Position numbers and translations under genes: made by a program. 64,000 bases of DNA from Halomonas sp. THAF5a. Its GTDB lineage: Bacteria > Pseudomonadota > Gammaproteobacteria > Pseudomonadales > Halomonadaceae. This document shows, in pieces, positions 26,344 through 35,090 of this stretch. The stretch is taken from positions 3,162,001 through 3,226,000 of the forward strand of contig NZ_CP045417.1 of assembly GCF_009363755.1 (NCBI RefSeq), in the 5' to 3' direction. The first letter of the stretch is position 1. Every line of letters begins with the position of its first letter. A model generated the notes under the pieces. That model worked only from the letters and a program-made list of their open reading frames with translations. It ran no database searches and was not told the DNA's origin.

Positions 26344-27074
26344 TGGACGCCCTGATGACCTGGCTGGAGGCCCGGCTGGCCGACAACAGCATCTTCACCC
26401 TGCAGACCCTCGGCTACTACGGCGAGGGCCTGGTCACCACCGTGCAGCTGGTGTTCCTGTCGCTGATCATCGGCCTGGTGCTGGCGGTGCCGCTGGCCAT
26501 CGGCCGCGGTTCGAGCCACCGCTGGGTGAGCCTGCCGATCTTCCTCTACTGCTACGTCTTCCGCGGCACGCCGCTGCTGGTGCAGCTCTACCTGATCTAC
26601 TACGGCGTGGTCTTCGTCGAGGGCATCCAGGAGACCTGGCTGTGGGTGATCCTCGAGGAGCCCTTCGTGCCGGCGCTGATCGCCTTCACGCTGAACACCG
26701 CGGCCTACACCACCGAGATCTTCCGCGGCGCCATCAAGTCCACGGATCGCGGCGAGATCGAGGCGGCGCGCGCCTACGGCATGTCCCGGGGGCTGATGCT
26801 CAGGCGCATCGTGCTGCCCAGCGCCTTTCGCCGGGCGCTGCCGGCCTACGGCAACGAGGTGATCTTCATGCTCCACGCCAGCGCCATCGCCAGCGTGGTC
26901 ACCATCATGGACCTCACCGGCGCGGCACGCTTCGTCTACGCGCGCTTCTACGCGCCCTTCGATGCCTTCCTGTTCGTGGCCGCGATCTACCTCTGCCTCA
27001 CCTTCGCGATCCTCTACCTGTTCCGCTATCTGGAAAGGCGACTGCTGGCGCACCTCAAGCCGGCCGGCGGCTGA
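26343..27074 (+). CDS. aotM: Arginine/polar amino acid ABC transporter permease (HisM/AotM type)
   Basis: 243 residues with five membrane helices and the EAA loop EAARAYGMSRGLMLRRIVLP. FRGTPLLVQLYLIYYG and NTAAYTTEIFRGAIKSTDRGE are family landmarks. It overlaps the preceding permease gene (TGATG arrangement) and forms the heterodimeric channel with it. A perfect hairpin separates it from the binding-protein gene. Confidence 0.9.
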   Translation: MDALMTWLEARLADNSIFTLQTLGYYGEGLVTTVQLVFLSLIIGLVLAVPLAIGRGSSHRWVSLPIFLYCYVFRGTPLLVQLYLIYYGVVFVEGIQETWLWVILEEPFVPALIAFTLNTAAYTTEIFRGAIKSTDRGEIEAARAYGMSRGLMLRRIVLPSAFRRALPAYGNEVIFMLHASAIASVVTIMDLTGAARFVYARFYAPFDAFLFVAAIYLCLTFAILYLFRYLERRLLAHLKPAGG

Positions 27075-27110
27075 CCGCCGACGACAAGCAGCGTCAAACA
27101 AGCGTTGGAA

Positions 27111-27135
27111 GCGGGCGCTCGAATCGAGCGCCCGC
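27111..27135 (+). promoter_or_regulatory. Perfect 25-bp intercistronic palindrome before the binding-protein gene
   Basis: GCGGGCGCTCGA and its exact complement flank a single A. It lies between the permease and binding-protein genes of one transport operon, followed by CCTCTTCC rather than a T-run. Such hairpins often stabilise or partially terminate mRNA so that the binding protein is made at a different level. Confidence 0.6.
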
Positions 27136-27218
27136 CTCTTCCGATGGGCTCGATCATCGAATATCGTGACCGGGTCAGCACCCACAAGGTGAACGCACCA
27201 ACAATAGGGAAAACCCCC

Positions 27219-27989
27219 ATGAAAATGAACCACCTCCTGAGCCTCGGCGTCATCGGCGCCACCCTGATCGCCGGTAGCGCCAGCGCCGAGGTCCGCGACA
27301 TCCGCATCGGCGTCGACGTGCCCTACGAGCCCATGGAGTATCGCACCCCCGAGGGCGAGCTGACCGGCTTCGACATCGACCTGGGCAACGCCCTGTGCGC
27401 CGAGATCGGCATCCAGTGCGAGTGGGTCGTGCAGGGCTGGGACGGCATCATCCCCGGCCTGAAGGCGCGCAAGTACGACGCCATCATGTCCTCCATGACC
27501 ATCAACGAGCAGCGTCGCGAGCAGGTGCTGTTCTCCGATCCCTACATCACCCCGCCCTCGGCCTGGTTCGCCCCCGGCGACGTCGCGATCGACACCCCGT
27601 CCGACGAGACCCTCGAGGGCCTGACCCTCGGCGTGCAGCGCGGCACCCTGCAGGACAACTACGTCACCGACATGTACGGCGACGTGGCAGAGGTGAACCG
27701 CTACGCCACCGCCGACGACATGGTGCTGGACATGGATTCCGGCCGCCTCGACGCCGCCTTCCTCGACTTCCCGATCGGCAAGTCCACCCTGCTCGACAGC
27801 GAGGCCGGCGACTACAAGGTGATCGGCGAGAAGGTCACCGAGCCCAAGGAGTACTTCGGCGAAGGCTTCGGCATCGCCTTCCGCCAGCGCGACGGCGAGC
27901 TGGCCGAAGCCTTCAACGCGGCCCTGTCCACGCTGAAGGAGAACGGCACCTACGACGAGATCCACGCCAAGTACTTCGGCGCGGACTGA
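27219..27989 (+). CDS. aotJ: Arginine/polar amino acid ABC transporter substrate-binding protein
   Basis: 256 residues with a signal peptide (hydrophobic 5-18, cleavage after SASA about 23) and an SBP_bac_3 domain: IRIGVDVPYEPMEY, GELTGFDIDLGNAL, the ligand-loop SSMTINEQRREQVLFSDPY, and LDMDSGRLDAAFLDFP. These are features of lysine/arginine/ornithine-binding proteins, though ligand choice among basic amino acids cannot be settled. It captures substrate in the periplasm for the permease pair encoded upstream. AATAGGGA precedes the start; a nearby second ATG is in frame two codons later. Confidence 0.9.
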   Translation: MKMNHLLSLGVIGATLIAGSASAEVRDIRIGVDVPYEPMEYRTPEGELTGFDIDLGNALCAEIGIQCEWVVQGWDGIIPGLKARKYDAIMSSMTINEQRREQVLFSDPYITPPSAWFAPGDVAIDTPSDETLEGLTLGVQRGTLQDNYVTDMYGDVAEVNRYATADDMVLDMDSGRLDAAFLDFPIGKSTLLDSEAGDYKVIGEKVTEPKEYFGEGFGIAFRQRDGELAEAFNAALSTLKENGTYDEIHAKYFGAD

Positions 27990-28026
27990 GCCGGACGGCG
28001 ACCGCCGCCCGACGCGAACGTCACCG

Positions 28027-28056
28027 CAAGACCGGGGCCTCAGGGCCCCGGTCTTG
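28027..28056. terminator. Bidirectional terminator after the arginine ABC operon
   Basis: A perfect 13-bp stem (CAAGACCGGGGCC) closed by TCAG lies between convergent stop codons at 27989 and 28113. On the plus strand GTT follows. Confidence 0.8.
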
Positions 28057-28112
28057 CGTTGGCGGAAGGGTCAACAGAGGACCGATGTCGGTCGCCGCCC
28101 CGTGGCCGGGCA

Positions 28113-28832
28113 TCAGCGGCGCATCGCCATCGCCCGACGCAGGAAGGCCAGGAGCCAGCGCGCCATCAGGGTGTCGTCTACCGGGGCCGAGAGGGACGCC
28201 TCCCCCTGGCGCACCCGATGGTGACCGACCTGGTCGGCGCGTAGCGCCATCAGGTCCCGGGAATAGTCCTTGGTGAACTCGGGGTGTCCCTGCACGCCGA
28301 GAAAGTGCTCGCCGAGCTGCATCAGGTAGCGCGGACAGAAGGCGCTGCCGCCGAGCACCCGCGCCCCGGGCGGCAGTCGCGTCACCTGGTCCTGGTGGCT
28401 GACCAGCAGGGCGAGGCCGGGCTGCCAGGGCACCATCCAGTCGGCACGCGCGGTCACCCGGTTGCAGGAGCGGCCCACGCCCCAGCCCCGCTCGCTCTTC
28501 GCCACCTCGCCGCCCAGGGCCTTCGCCATCAGCTGGTGGCCGAAGCAGATGCCGACCAGCGGCTTTCCCGCGGCCCACAGGTCGCGAACGAAGGCCTCCA
28601 GCGCGACGATCCAGGGCAGCTCGTCGTTGACGCCGAACTTCGACCCCGTGGTCATCCAGGCGTCCACCGCCTCGGGATCGTCGGGGATCTCGCCGTCGAG
28701 GCAGCGCCAGACGCGAAACTCGAGGGTCGGGTCGACGCGATGGAAGAGCGCCTCGAACATCGCGGGATAGTCGCCGTGGGCCTCGCGCAGCTTGGGGGCC
28801 ACGTCATCGCACTGCAGCAGTCCGATCACCAT
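28113..28832 (-). CDS. Class I glutamine amidotransferase-like protein
   Basis: 239 residues. The nucleophile elbow is GICFGHQLMAKALGG (Cys about 98), and the His/Glu of the triad lie in VQGHPEFTKDYSR. This is the GATase1 family near gamma-glutamyl-gamma-aminobutyrate hydrolase and GMP-synthase-like stand-alone domains. It would hydrolyse glutamine or a gamma-glutamyl amide; the partner or substrate is unknown. The start at 28832 follows GGAGAGGAGGACAGGCG, a strong ribosome-binding site. It is divergent from the TraX-like gene. Confidence 0.83.
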   Translation of the reverse strand: MVIGLLQCDDVAPKLREAHGDYPAMFEALFHRVDPTLEFRVWRCLDGEIPDDPEAVDAWMTTGSKFGVNDELPWIVALEAFVRDLWAAGKPLVGICFGHQLMAKALGGEVAKSERGWGVGRSCNRVTARADWMVPWQPGLALLVSHQDQVTRLPPGARVLGGSAFCPRYLMQLGEHFLGVQGHPEFTKDYSRDLMALRADQVGHHRVRQGEASLSAPVDDTLMARWLLAFLRRAMAMRR

Positions 28833-28962
28833 CGCCTGTCCTCCTCTCCCCCGTGGCCATCCGGCGACGCGGCGGCCCCGCGCCTGTTGCCGAATCGCGA
28901 CCCGGAACTCCCGCCGCGCGCCCCCGGTCCACGCGTCCCCATCGTCACGTCGTGAGGTACCC

Positions 28963-29769
28963 ATGATTCAGCAGGCACGTCTCGTCTCCCGGACCACCGC
29001 GCCGCGTCCCTCGTCCACCTGGACCGGCTGGGGCCAGTGGCTGGCCCTGGTCACCATGACGGTGGACCACCTGGTTCGCTACGCGGTGCCCGAGCAGTGG
29101 GGGCTGGGCTGGGCCGATGCCTCCATCGGCCGCATCGCCTTCCCGCTCTTCGCCGCCATGGTGGCCTGGCACGGCCTCTTCAACACCCGCAACCCGCTGC
29201 GCTATGCGCGCCGCATCCTGGTGATCGGCCTGGTGGCCCAGCTCCCCTACATGCTGATGCCCCGAGACGCGGAGGGCCTGATCTTCAACATCTGCTTCAC
29301 CCTCGCCCTCGGACTGACCGGCGGCGTCTGGCTGACCGCCCTGAGGGAGCGCCTCGGGCGCGGCGCGCTCGGCGCCCCACGGCTGGCCGCCGAGGCCGGG
29401 CTCGCCATCGCCGCCTGGGCCGTGGCCGGCCTCTGGGTCGAGTATAGCCACCTGGGCCTGCTGATGATCCCGCTCTACATGGTCGCCATGCGCGCCCTGC
29501 ACGAGGGCGGCGAGGCCCTCGTCGAGCGCCTCGCCGCCACCGCGCTGGCGCTGCCGGTGCTGGTCGCGGCCGGGCTGATGAACAGCTCCGACATGGCCAA
29601 GTCCTTCACCGTCGCCACCTGCCTGTCGGTCCTCTTGCTGGCGGCCGGCGCCCATCGCCCGGTCCCGCGCGTGCCGGTCAGCATGCCGCGTCGCCTGTGG
29701 CTCGGCTGGTACCCCGGGCACTTCGCGGCCATCGCCCTGGGGCTAGGGCTCGCCGGCGGGCCGGTCTGA
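28963..29769 (+). CDS. TraX-family membrane protein
   Basis: 268 residues with about eight hydrophobic segments. WLALVTMTVDHLVRY and IGRIAFPLFAAMVAWHGLFNTRNPLRYARRILVIGLVAQLPYM are typical of TraX, the inner-membrane acyltransferase that acetylates F-pilin; most chromosomal members lack conjugation genes and have an unknown target, as here. The first ~20 residues are polar. Its 3' end overlaps the convergent LysR gene by 27 bp. Confidence 0.82.
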   Translation: MIQQARLVSRTTAPRPSSTWTGWGQWLALVTMTVDHLVRYAVPEQWGLGWADASIGRIAFPLFAAMVAWHGLFNTRNPLRYARRILVIGLVAQLPYMLMPRDAEGLIFNICFTLALGLTGGVWLTALRERLGRGALGAPRLAAEAGLAIAAWAVAGLWVEYSHLGLLMIPLYMVAMRALHEGGEALVERLAATALALPVLVAAGLMNSSDMAKSFTVATCLSVLLLAAGAHRPVPRVPVSMPRRLWLGWYPGHFAAIALGLGLAGGPV

Positions 29770-30660
29770 ACGCCGCGCCGCCATCAGGAACACCTTGAAG
29801 GCCTGCCAGAGCGGGCTGCGATAGCGCTGCGGATGCCAGACCAGGGAGAAGGTGCGGCGCAGCCGCAGCGGCGTCTCCAGGGCGATCAGCTCGCCGCGCT
29901 CGAGCTCGCCGGCCACGCTCAGCCGCGACAGGCAGCCAAGCCCCAGCCCCGCCCGCACGGCCTGCTTGATCGCCTCGTGCTGACCGAGCTCCATGCGCAC
30001 CCTGGGCGGCGCGCCCCGGGCGCGCATCGCCTGCTCGAAGACGCCGCGGGTGCCCGACCCGGTCTCGCGCAGGATCCAGTCGGCCTCGGCCAGCGCCGCC
30101 TCGTCGAGCCGGCCGCGCCGGGCCAGCGCATGGCTCGGCGCGGCCACCACCACCATGCGGTCCTCGCACCAGGGCTCGCTGGCCAGCGACGGCTCGCGAC
30201 ACTCCCCCTCGATCAGCCCCAGATCCGCCTCCAGGCGCAGCACATCGGTGATCACCTCGAAGGTGTTGCGCAGCCTGAGCCGCAGGTCCGCCGCCGGGTG
30301 CGCCTCGCTGAAGCGCCCGGCCAGGGCCGGCAGCAGGTAGGTGCCCACGGTGGCGCTGGCGGAGACGCTGAGCACGCCCTGCAGGCGCCCCTCGGGCTCG
30401 GTGGCCTCGGCCACGAAGCCGGCGACGCCGTCCAGCAGCTCCTCGGCCCGCGGCAGCAGCCGGCGACCCAGGTCGTTGAGGTGCAGGCGGCGCCCCAGGC
30501 GCTCGAAGAGCGCGATCCCCAGGTGGCGCTCGAGGTCAGAGAGCGCCTGGCTGGTCGCCGACTGGGAGAGGCTCAGCTCGACGGCGGCCGCACTGACCGT
30601 GCCGAGCCGCGCCACCGTGGCGAAGACCTGCAGCTGTCGAAAACTCACCGTGGGAGTCAT
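29743..30660 (-). CDS. yeiE: LysR-family regulator YeiE type
   Basis: 305 residues: an N-terminal HTH (SFRQLQVFATVARLGTVSAAAVELSLSQSATSQALSDLE) and an effector domain with an RETGSGTRGVFEQAM loop as in CysB/YeiE-like regulators. YeiE responds to sulfite in enterobacteria and regulates the adjacent exporter gene; the divergent arrangement with a YeiH-type gene here fits that role. The overlap of 27 bp at the 3' end with the TraX-like gene is convergent. Dyads in the 98-bp divergent region are probable operators. Confidence 0.88.
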   Translation of the reverse strand: MTPTVSFRQLQVFATVARLGTVSAAAVELSLSQSATSQALSDLERHLGIALFERLGRRLHLNDLGRRLLPRAEELLDGVAGFVAEATEPEGRLQGVLSVSASATVGTYLLPALAGRFSEAHPAADLRLRLRNTFEVITDVLRLEADLGLIEGECREPSLASEPWCEDRMVVVAAPSHALARRGRLDEAALAEADWILRETGSGTRGVFEQAMRARGAPPRVRMELGQHEAIKQAVRAGLGLGCLSRLSVAGELERGELIALETPLRLRRTFSLVWHPQRYRSPLWQAFKVFLMAARRSDRPAGEP

Positions 30661-30701
30661 ATCGGTTTTTCCGAAAAGCCAGTTCGTTATTAACCGATAA
30701 C
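30661..30701. promoter_or_regulatory. Dyads in the yeiE-yeiH divergent promoter
   Basis: GTTAT-TAACCG-ATAAC (30686-30701) is a perfect short inverted repeat of LysR size. A wider pair, ATCGGTT (30661-30667) and AACCGAT (30692-30698), also matches exactly. The region is AT-rich relative to its surroundings, as expected of the shared promoter. Confidence 0.5.
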
Positions 30702-30758
30702 CATACGGCCTGAACCGCGCCTAGCATAGTCCGACCATCCCCTCGACAGGAGATCATC

Positions 30759-31754
30759 ATGAGGCAAGGCCTGGCAGTCTGTACCGCCCTGACCGTCGCC
30801 GGCTTCGGACTGGCACAACTCCCCCCGCTGGCCAACGCCGGCATCAGCCCCCTGGTGGTGGCATTGCTGCTGGGCATCCTGGTCGGCAACACCCCGCTGG
30901 CCGGGCGTCTTCACCACACCGCCCCGGGGCTCAAGTTCGCCACCCGCTGGCTGCTGCGTGGCGGCATCGTGCTGTTCGGCCTCTCGCTGACCCTGCAGCA
31001 GGTCGCTGCCCTGGGCCCCAAGGTGCTGCTGCTCGACGTGCTGGTGATCGCCAGCGTGCTGGTCGCCGGCTACCTGATCGGCACCCGGGTGCTGGGCATG
31101 GACCGCGAGACCACCCTGCTGACCAGCGCCGGCAGCGCCATCTGCGGCGCCGCCGCGGTGCTGGCCACCGAATCGACCATCCGCTCGCGCCCCGCGGCCA
31201 CCTCCATGGCGGTGGCCACGGTGGTGCTGTTCGGCTCGCTGGCGATGCTGCTCTACCCGCTGCTCTACCCGCTGCTGGGCATGGAGGAGGGCCTCTACGG
31301 CGTCTATATCGGCGCGACCGTCCACGAGGTCGCCCAGGTGGTGGCCGCGGGCGAGGCGGTGGGCCCCGAGGCCCTGGCCAACGCGGTGATCGTCAAGCTG
31401 GTGCGGGTGATGCTGCTGGTGCCCTTCCTGCTGATCGTCGGCCAGTGGTGGATGCGCCGTGGCGAGGGCGGCGAGGCGCAGGCGGCCGGCGGCGGCCTGG
31501 TGATCCCCTGGTTCGCCTTCGGCTTCATGGCCATGGTGGTCTTCAACAGCCTGGTCCGCCTGCCCGCGCCCCTGCACGAGGGCCTGGTGCTGGCCGGCCA
31601 GCTGGCGCTGACCATGGCCATGGCGGCGCTGGGCTACGAGACCCGGCTGGAGAAGCTCAAGGCGCTGGGCATCAAGCCCTTCATCCTGGCCCTCACGCTG
31701 TTCGTGCTGCTGATCGGCGGCGGCTTCCTGGCGAGCCGCCTGCTGATGGGCTGA
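30759..31754 (+). CDS. yeiH: YeiH-family putative sulfate/sulfite exporter
   Basis: 331 residues with about ten membrane helices. YeiH landmarks include the GILVGNTPLAGRLH segment, AGSAICGAAAVLATESTIRSRP, and YIGATVHEVAQVVAAGEAVG. The family is annotated as a putative sulfate exporter; a sulfite-related role is likelier from its pairing with YeiE. The gene is divergent from yeiE across 98 bp, preceded by ACAGGAGATC, and ends before a strong hairpin. Confidence 0.88.
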   Translation: MRQGLAVCTALTVAGFGLAQLPPLANAGISPLVVALLLGILVGNTPLAGRLHHTAPGLKFATRWLLRGGIVLFGLSLTLQQVAALGPKVLLLDVLVIASVLVAGYLIGTRVLGMDRETTLLTSAGSAICGAAAVLATESTIRSRPAATSMAVATVVLFGSLAMLLYPLLYPLLGMEEGLYGVYIGATVHEVAQVVAAGEAVGPEALANAVIVKLVRVMLLVPFLLIVGQWWMRRGEGGEAQAAGGGLVIPWFAFGFMAMVVFNSLVRLPAPLHEGLVLAGQLALTMAMAALGYETRLEKLKALGIKPFILALTLFVLLIGGGFLASRLLMG

Positions 31755-31789
31755 GCGAGCCGATAGTGCTGTTCGCCGAGCGACGCTCG

Positions 31790-31817
31790 AGACGGCCGCC
31801 CCCCGGGGCGGCCGTCT
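31790..31817. terminator. Bidirectional terminator between yeiH and the antiporter gene
   Basis: A perfect 13-bp stem (AGACGGCCGCCCC) with only CC at the centre, followed by TTCG, lies between convergent stops at 31754 and 31827. Confidence 0.75.
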
Positions 31818-31826
31818 TCGTCTGCG

Positions 31827-33029
31827 TCATGTCAGTACGCGCCGCACCAGCAGGGGCCCGAGGATCTCGAAGACCACCGTCGAGCCCACCACCGCGGAGA
31901 GCAGCAGGGTGCCGTGGGCGGGGAACTGCTCGGCGGCGAGCAGCGCCATGCCCATCGCCACCCCGGCCTGGGGCGTCAGGGCCAGGCCGATGTTGGGCGG
32001 CAGTTCCGCCTGGCGCTCCCGCGCCAGGCGCACTCCCAGCCGGCCGCCCAGGTAGCGTCCCAGCAGGCGCAGCAGGATATAGGCCAGGGTCAGGCCGACG
32101 GCGTCGTCCAGGTGGTAGAGATCGACGCTGGCCCCGGAGAGCACGAAGAAGAAGACCAGGAAAGGCCACTCGATATGCTCGATCTCGTTGAAGGAGCGGG
32201 TGTGGTGGGGGGAGAGGTTGGCGATCAGCGCCCCGGTGATCATCGCCGCCAGCAGCGACGAGACCACGAGCCAGGACGAGAGCCCGGCCAGCAGCAGGAT
32301 CAGCGCCAGCGCCTCGACCTGGGTCGGCTCGCCGGGCCGCAGCCGCCCGGTCAGCCAGGCGGCGGGCAGGCCCACCGCGGCACCGAGCAGGAGCGCGCCG
32401 CCCAGCTCCCAGCCGGCCTCCAGCAGGGCCCGCTCGCCGCTGCCCGAGAGCCCCCACCCCAGCCCCGCCATGGCCAGGCCGAAGACCACGATGCCCCAGC
32501 CGTCGTCGATGGCCACGATGCCCAGCAGCAGCCGGGCGCGCAGCCGGCTGTCGCCGCTGTCGTGCACCGTCTCCTGGACGGCGGCCGGGTCGGTGGCCAC
32601 CGAGATCGCCGCCAGCGAGACCGCCACCACCAGCGGGAAGCCCAGCGCCAGCAGGCCGACGCCCACGGCGAGGGCCCCCACCCCGATCACCGAGAGCGAG
32701 AGGATCAGCAGCAGCGGCCCGATGCTCTGCAGGCGCTCGCGGGTCAGCTCGCCGCCGAGCAAGAAGGCTACCATCACCAGCGCCACCTGGATCAGCGGCT
32801 CAGCGAGCCCGTCCAGGGGGCGAGGCTCCGGCGCCCCGAGGACCCCCTGCTGGACGACGGCCACGCCCACGCCGACCAGCACCAGCAGTGAGATGCGCGG
32901 CAGCCGGGTACGCCGCGCCACGGCGTCGGCGAAGATGCTCGAGGAAAGGATCACCCCCAGCAGGATCAGCGCCCCCGCGCTGGGCGACACCGGCAGCCAG
33001 GCCTGCGCGTGCTCTGCGATCTCCGTCAC
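31827..33029 (-). CDS. Cation:proton antiporter (CPA2/KefB type)
   Basis: 400 residues with about 12 membrane helices and no C-terminal RCK/TrkA domain. Conserved parts are SISVATDPAAVQETVHDSGDS and VAIDDGWGIVVFGLAMA, which hold the aspartates expected at the ion-binding site, and LTPQAGVAMGMALLAAEQFP near the C-terminus. It probably exchanges Na+ or K+ for protons at the inner membrane, useful in a saline habitat. It is monocistronic between two terminator hairpins. Confidence 0.85.
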   Translation of the reverse strand: MTEIAEHAQAWLPVSPSAGALILLGVILSSSIFADAVARRTRLPRISLLVLVGVGVAVVQQGVLGAPEPRPLDGLAEPLIQVALVMVAFLLGGELTRERLQSIGPLLLILSLSVIGVGALAVGVGLLALGFPLVVAVSLAAISVATDPAAVQETVHDSGDSRLRARLLLGIVAIDDGWGIVVFGLAMAGLGWGLSGSGERALLEAGWELGGALLLGAAVGLPAAWLTGRLRPGEPTQVEALALILLLAGLSSWLVVSSLLAAMITGALIANLSPHHTRSFNEIEHIEWPFLVFFFVLSGASVDLYHLDDAVGLTLAYILLRLLGRYLGGRLGVRLARERQAELPPNIGLALTPQAGVAMGMALLAAEQFPAHGTLLLSAVVGSTVVFEILGPLLVRRVLT

Positions 33030-33138
33030 CGATGGGTTCTCCCTCTGCGGCCCTGTGTCGAACGCCTGTCCCGGCGACCCTCATCGTCGGCCGCCTACGC
33101 CTACCATGCCACAGGCCGGAGCATGACGCCTGACGGCA

Positions 33139-33164
33139 GAAGGCCCCGCACGGGCGGGGCCTTC
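33139..33164 (-). terminator. Terminator downstream of purK
   Basis: GAAGGCCCCGC-ACGG-GCGGGGCCTTC, a perfect 11-bp stem, lies 52 bp after the purK stop in the purEK direction and before the antiporter start. Confidence 0.7.
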
Positions 33165-33215
33165 TCGTGGCCGGCGGCATCGCCCCGACGCGAGACTTGT
33201 CGAGGCTGACGCGGG

Positions 33216-34328
33216 CTACTCGAAGCTGAAGCGGGGTGCCGGCGCGTCGGGCAGCAGGGCCGCGCAGGCGCGGACCTTCTCCAGCAGCGCATCAAAGGTC
33301 GGCGCCACCAGGTTGACGTGGGCCAGCTTGCGCCCCGGACGCTCGCCCTTGTCGTAGCGGTGCAGGTGAGCGTCGTCGATCTCCAGCAGCTTCGCCGCCT
33401 CGCCTTCGCGGCCGATCACGTTGACCATGCAGGTCGGCGCACGCGCCGCGGTGCTGCCCAGCGGCAGGCCCTGGATGGCACGCAGGTGGTTCTCGAACTG
33501 GCTGGTCACCGCGCCGTCCATGGTCCAGTGGCCGGAGTTGTGCACCCGGGGCGCCATCTCGTTGGCGAGCAGCGCGCCGTCGCGGGTCTGGAAGAGCTCC
33601 AGGGTCAGCACGCCGACGTAGTCGAGCTCGTCGAGCAGCGCCCGGATATAGCCGTCGGCGGTCTGCTGGACGGCGGCGTCCAGGTCCGGCATCGGCGCGA
33701 CGGAGTAGCGCAGGATGCCGTCCACGTGGACGTTCTCCGCCATCGGATAGAAGACCACCTCGCCGTCGCGGCCGCGCACGGCGATGATCGACACCTCGCG
33801 CACGAAGTCGACGAAGGCCTCGACGATCAGCCGCGGATGATTGATCGCGCGCCAGGCCTCGGCCGCATCGGCCGGATCCTTGATCACCGCCTGGCCCTTG
33901 CCGTCATAGCCCTCGGTGACCGACTTGGCGACCACCGGCGTGCCCAGCTCGCGCACCGCGGCCTCCAGCGCCTCGGCGCTGTCCACCAGACGATAGGCCG
34001 GCGTGGGGATCGCCAGCCGGTCGAACAGCGCCTTCTCCTCGGCGCGGTGCTGGCAGATGCGGATCGCCTCGCTGGAGGGGTAGACCGGCTTCTGCTCCTC
34101 GATGGCCTGGACCAGCGGCACGGGCAGGTGCTCGAACTCGTAGGTGACGAGGTCGACCGTCTCGAGGAAGCTCGCCAGGTGCTTCTGGTCGGTGTCGACG
34201 ATCACCTCGCCGATGCCGGCGCTGGGGTGGCCGGTGGTGTCGAGGAAGGTGAAGCGGTTGGCCAGCGGGTAGCCCGCCAGGGCGAGCATGCGGCCCAGCT
34301 GGCCGGCTCCCAGTACGCCGATGTTCAT
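33216..34328 (-). CDS. purK: N5-carboxyaminoimidazole ribonucleotide synthase
   Basis: 370 residues of the ATP-grasp superfamily. MNIGVLGAGQLGRMLALAG is the PurK N-terminus; TPVVAKSVTEGYDGKGQAVI is the ATP-binding segment; ELFQTRDGALLANEMAPRVHNSGHWTMDGAVTSQFENHLRAI carries the metal-binding and catalytic residues. It carboxylates AIR with bicarbonate and ATP in purine synthesis, feeding PurE. AGGAGAGAGCCC precedes the ATG, and purE ends 13 bp upstream, so the pair form one operon. Confidence 0.96.
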   Translation of the reverse strand: MNIGVLGAGQLGRMLALAGYPLANRFTFLDTTGHPSAGIGEVIVDTDQKHLASFLETVDLVTYEFEHLPVPLVQAIEEQKPVYPSSEAIRICQHRAEEKALFDRLAIPTPAYRLVDSAEALEAAVRELGTPVVAKSVTEGYDGKGQAVIKDPADAAEAWRAINHPRLIVEAFVDFVREVSIIAVRGRDGEVVFYPMAENVHVDGILRYSVAPMPDLDAAVQQTADGYIRALLDELDYVGVLTLELFQTRDGALLANEMAPRVHNSGHWTMDGAVTSQFENHLRAIQGLPLGSTAARAPTCMVNVIGREGEAAKLLEIDDAHLHRYDKGERPGRKLAHVNLVAPTFDALLEKVRACAALLPDAPAPRFSFE

Positions 34329-34341
34329 GGGCTCTCTCCTG

Positions 34342-34854
34342 TCACTCGGCCGCGGGACGCGGGTCGGGGTTGTCCAGCACCGTCTCGGTCTGCTCGGCGC
34401 GGAAGGCCTCCACGGCGCGGCGCACCTCGTCGTCCTGCAGGCCGATCACCTGGGCGGCCAGCAGCCCGGCGTTGGTCGCGCCGGCCTTGCCGATGGCCAG
34501 GGTGCCCACGGCCACGCCGCCGGGCATCTGCACGATGGAGAGCAGCGAATCCAGACCCTTGAGGGCCTTGGACTCCACCGGCACGCCGAACACCGGCAGC
34601 GCGGTCTGGGAAGCCACCATGCCGGGCAGGTGGGCCGCACCGCCGGCGCCGGCGATGATCACCGAGAGGCCGCGCCCGGCGGCCTGCTTGGCGTAGTCGA
34701 AGAGCAGGTCCGGCGTGCGGTGGGCGGAGACCACGCGGGTCTCGTGGGGCACGCCCAGGCGCTCGAGCATCGCCACGGCATGCTCCATGACGGGCCAGTC
34801 CGACTTCGACCCCATGATCACGCCGACCTTCGGCGACTGCTTCGATGACGACAT
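34342..34854 (-). CDS. purE: N5-carboxyaminoimidazole ribonucleotide mutase
   Basis: 170 residues, the standard class I PurE length. [17 protein letters not shown] is the phosphate-binding loop with the catalytic serine and aspartate; [15 protein letters not shown] contributes the conserved histidine; [16 protein letters not shown] follows. It converts N5-CAIR to CAIR. I chose the ATG at 34854 ([12 protein letters not shown]), preceded by CCAGGAGTCGCAG, over an in-frame ATG 26 codons upstream. First gene of the purEK operon. Confidence 0.96.
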   Translation of the reverse strand: MSSSKQSPKVGVIMGSKSDWPVMEHAVAMLERLGVPHETRVVSAHRTPDLLFDYAKQAAGRGLSVIIAGAGGAAHLPGMVASQTALPVFGVPVESKALKGLDSLLSIVQMPGGVAVGTLAIGKAGATNAGLLAAQVIGLQDDEVRRAVEAFRAEQTETVLDNPDPRPAAE

Positions 34855-35090
34855 CTGCGACTCCTGGCAAGAAAGAACGACGAAAGCGCCACGGGGCGGG
34901 CACCACGCGGCACGGTCAAGAATGGAAGGCAAGCATTCTAGCAGAGGCCGGCGCCCGCTTCCTTACCCGCGAACGACCGTCGCCTTCTCGCGACAACACT
35001 TTCACCCTGAGTGTCAGTTTGGCTGCTAGGGTCAATGAGTGAAGGGCAAAGGAACACGCCCCGCGGATACCCCCAACGATGGAGAGAGCC

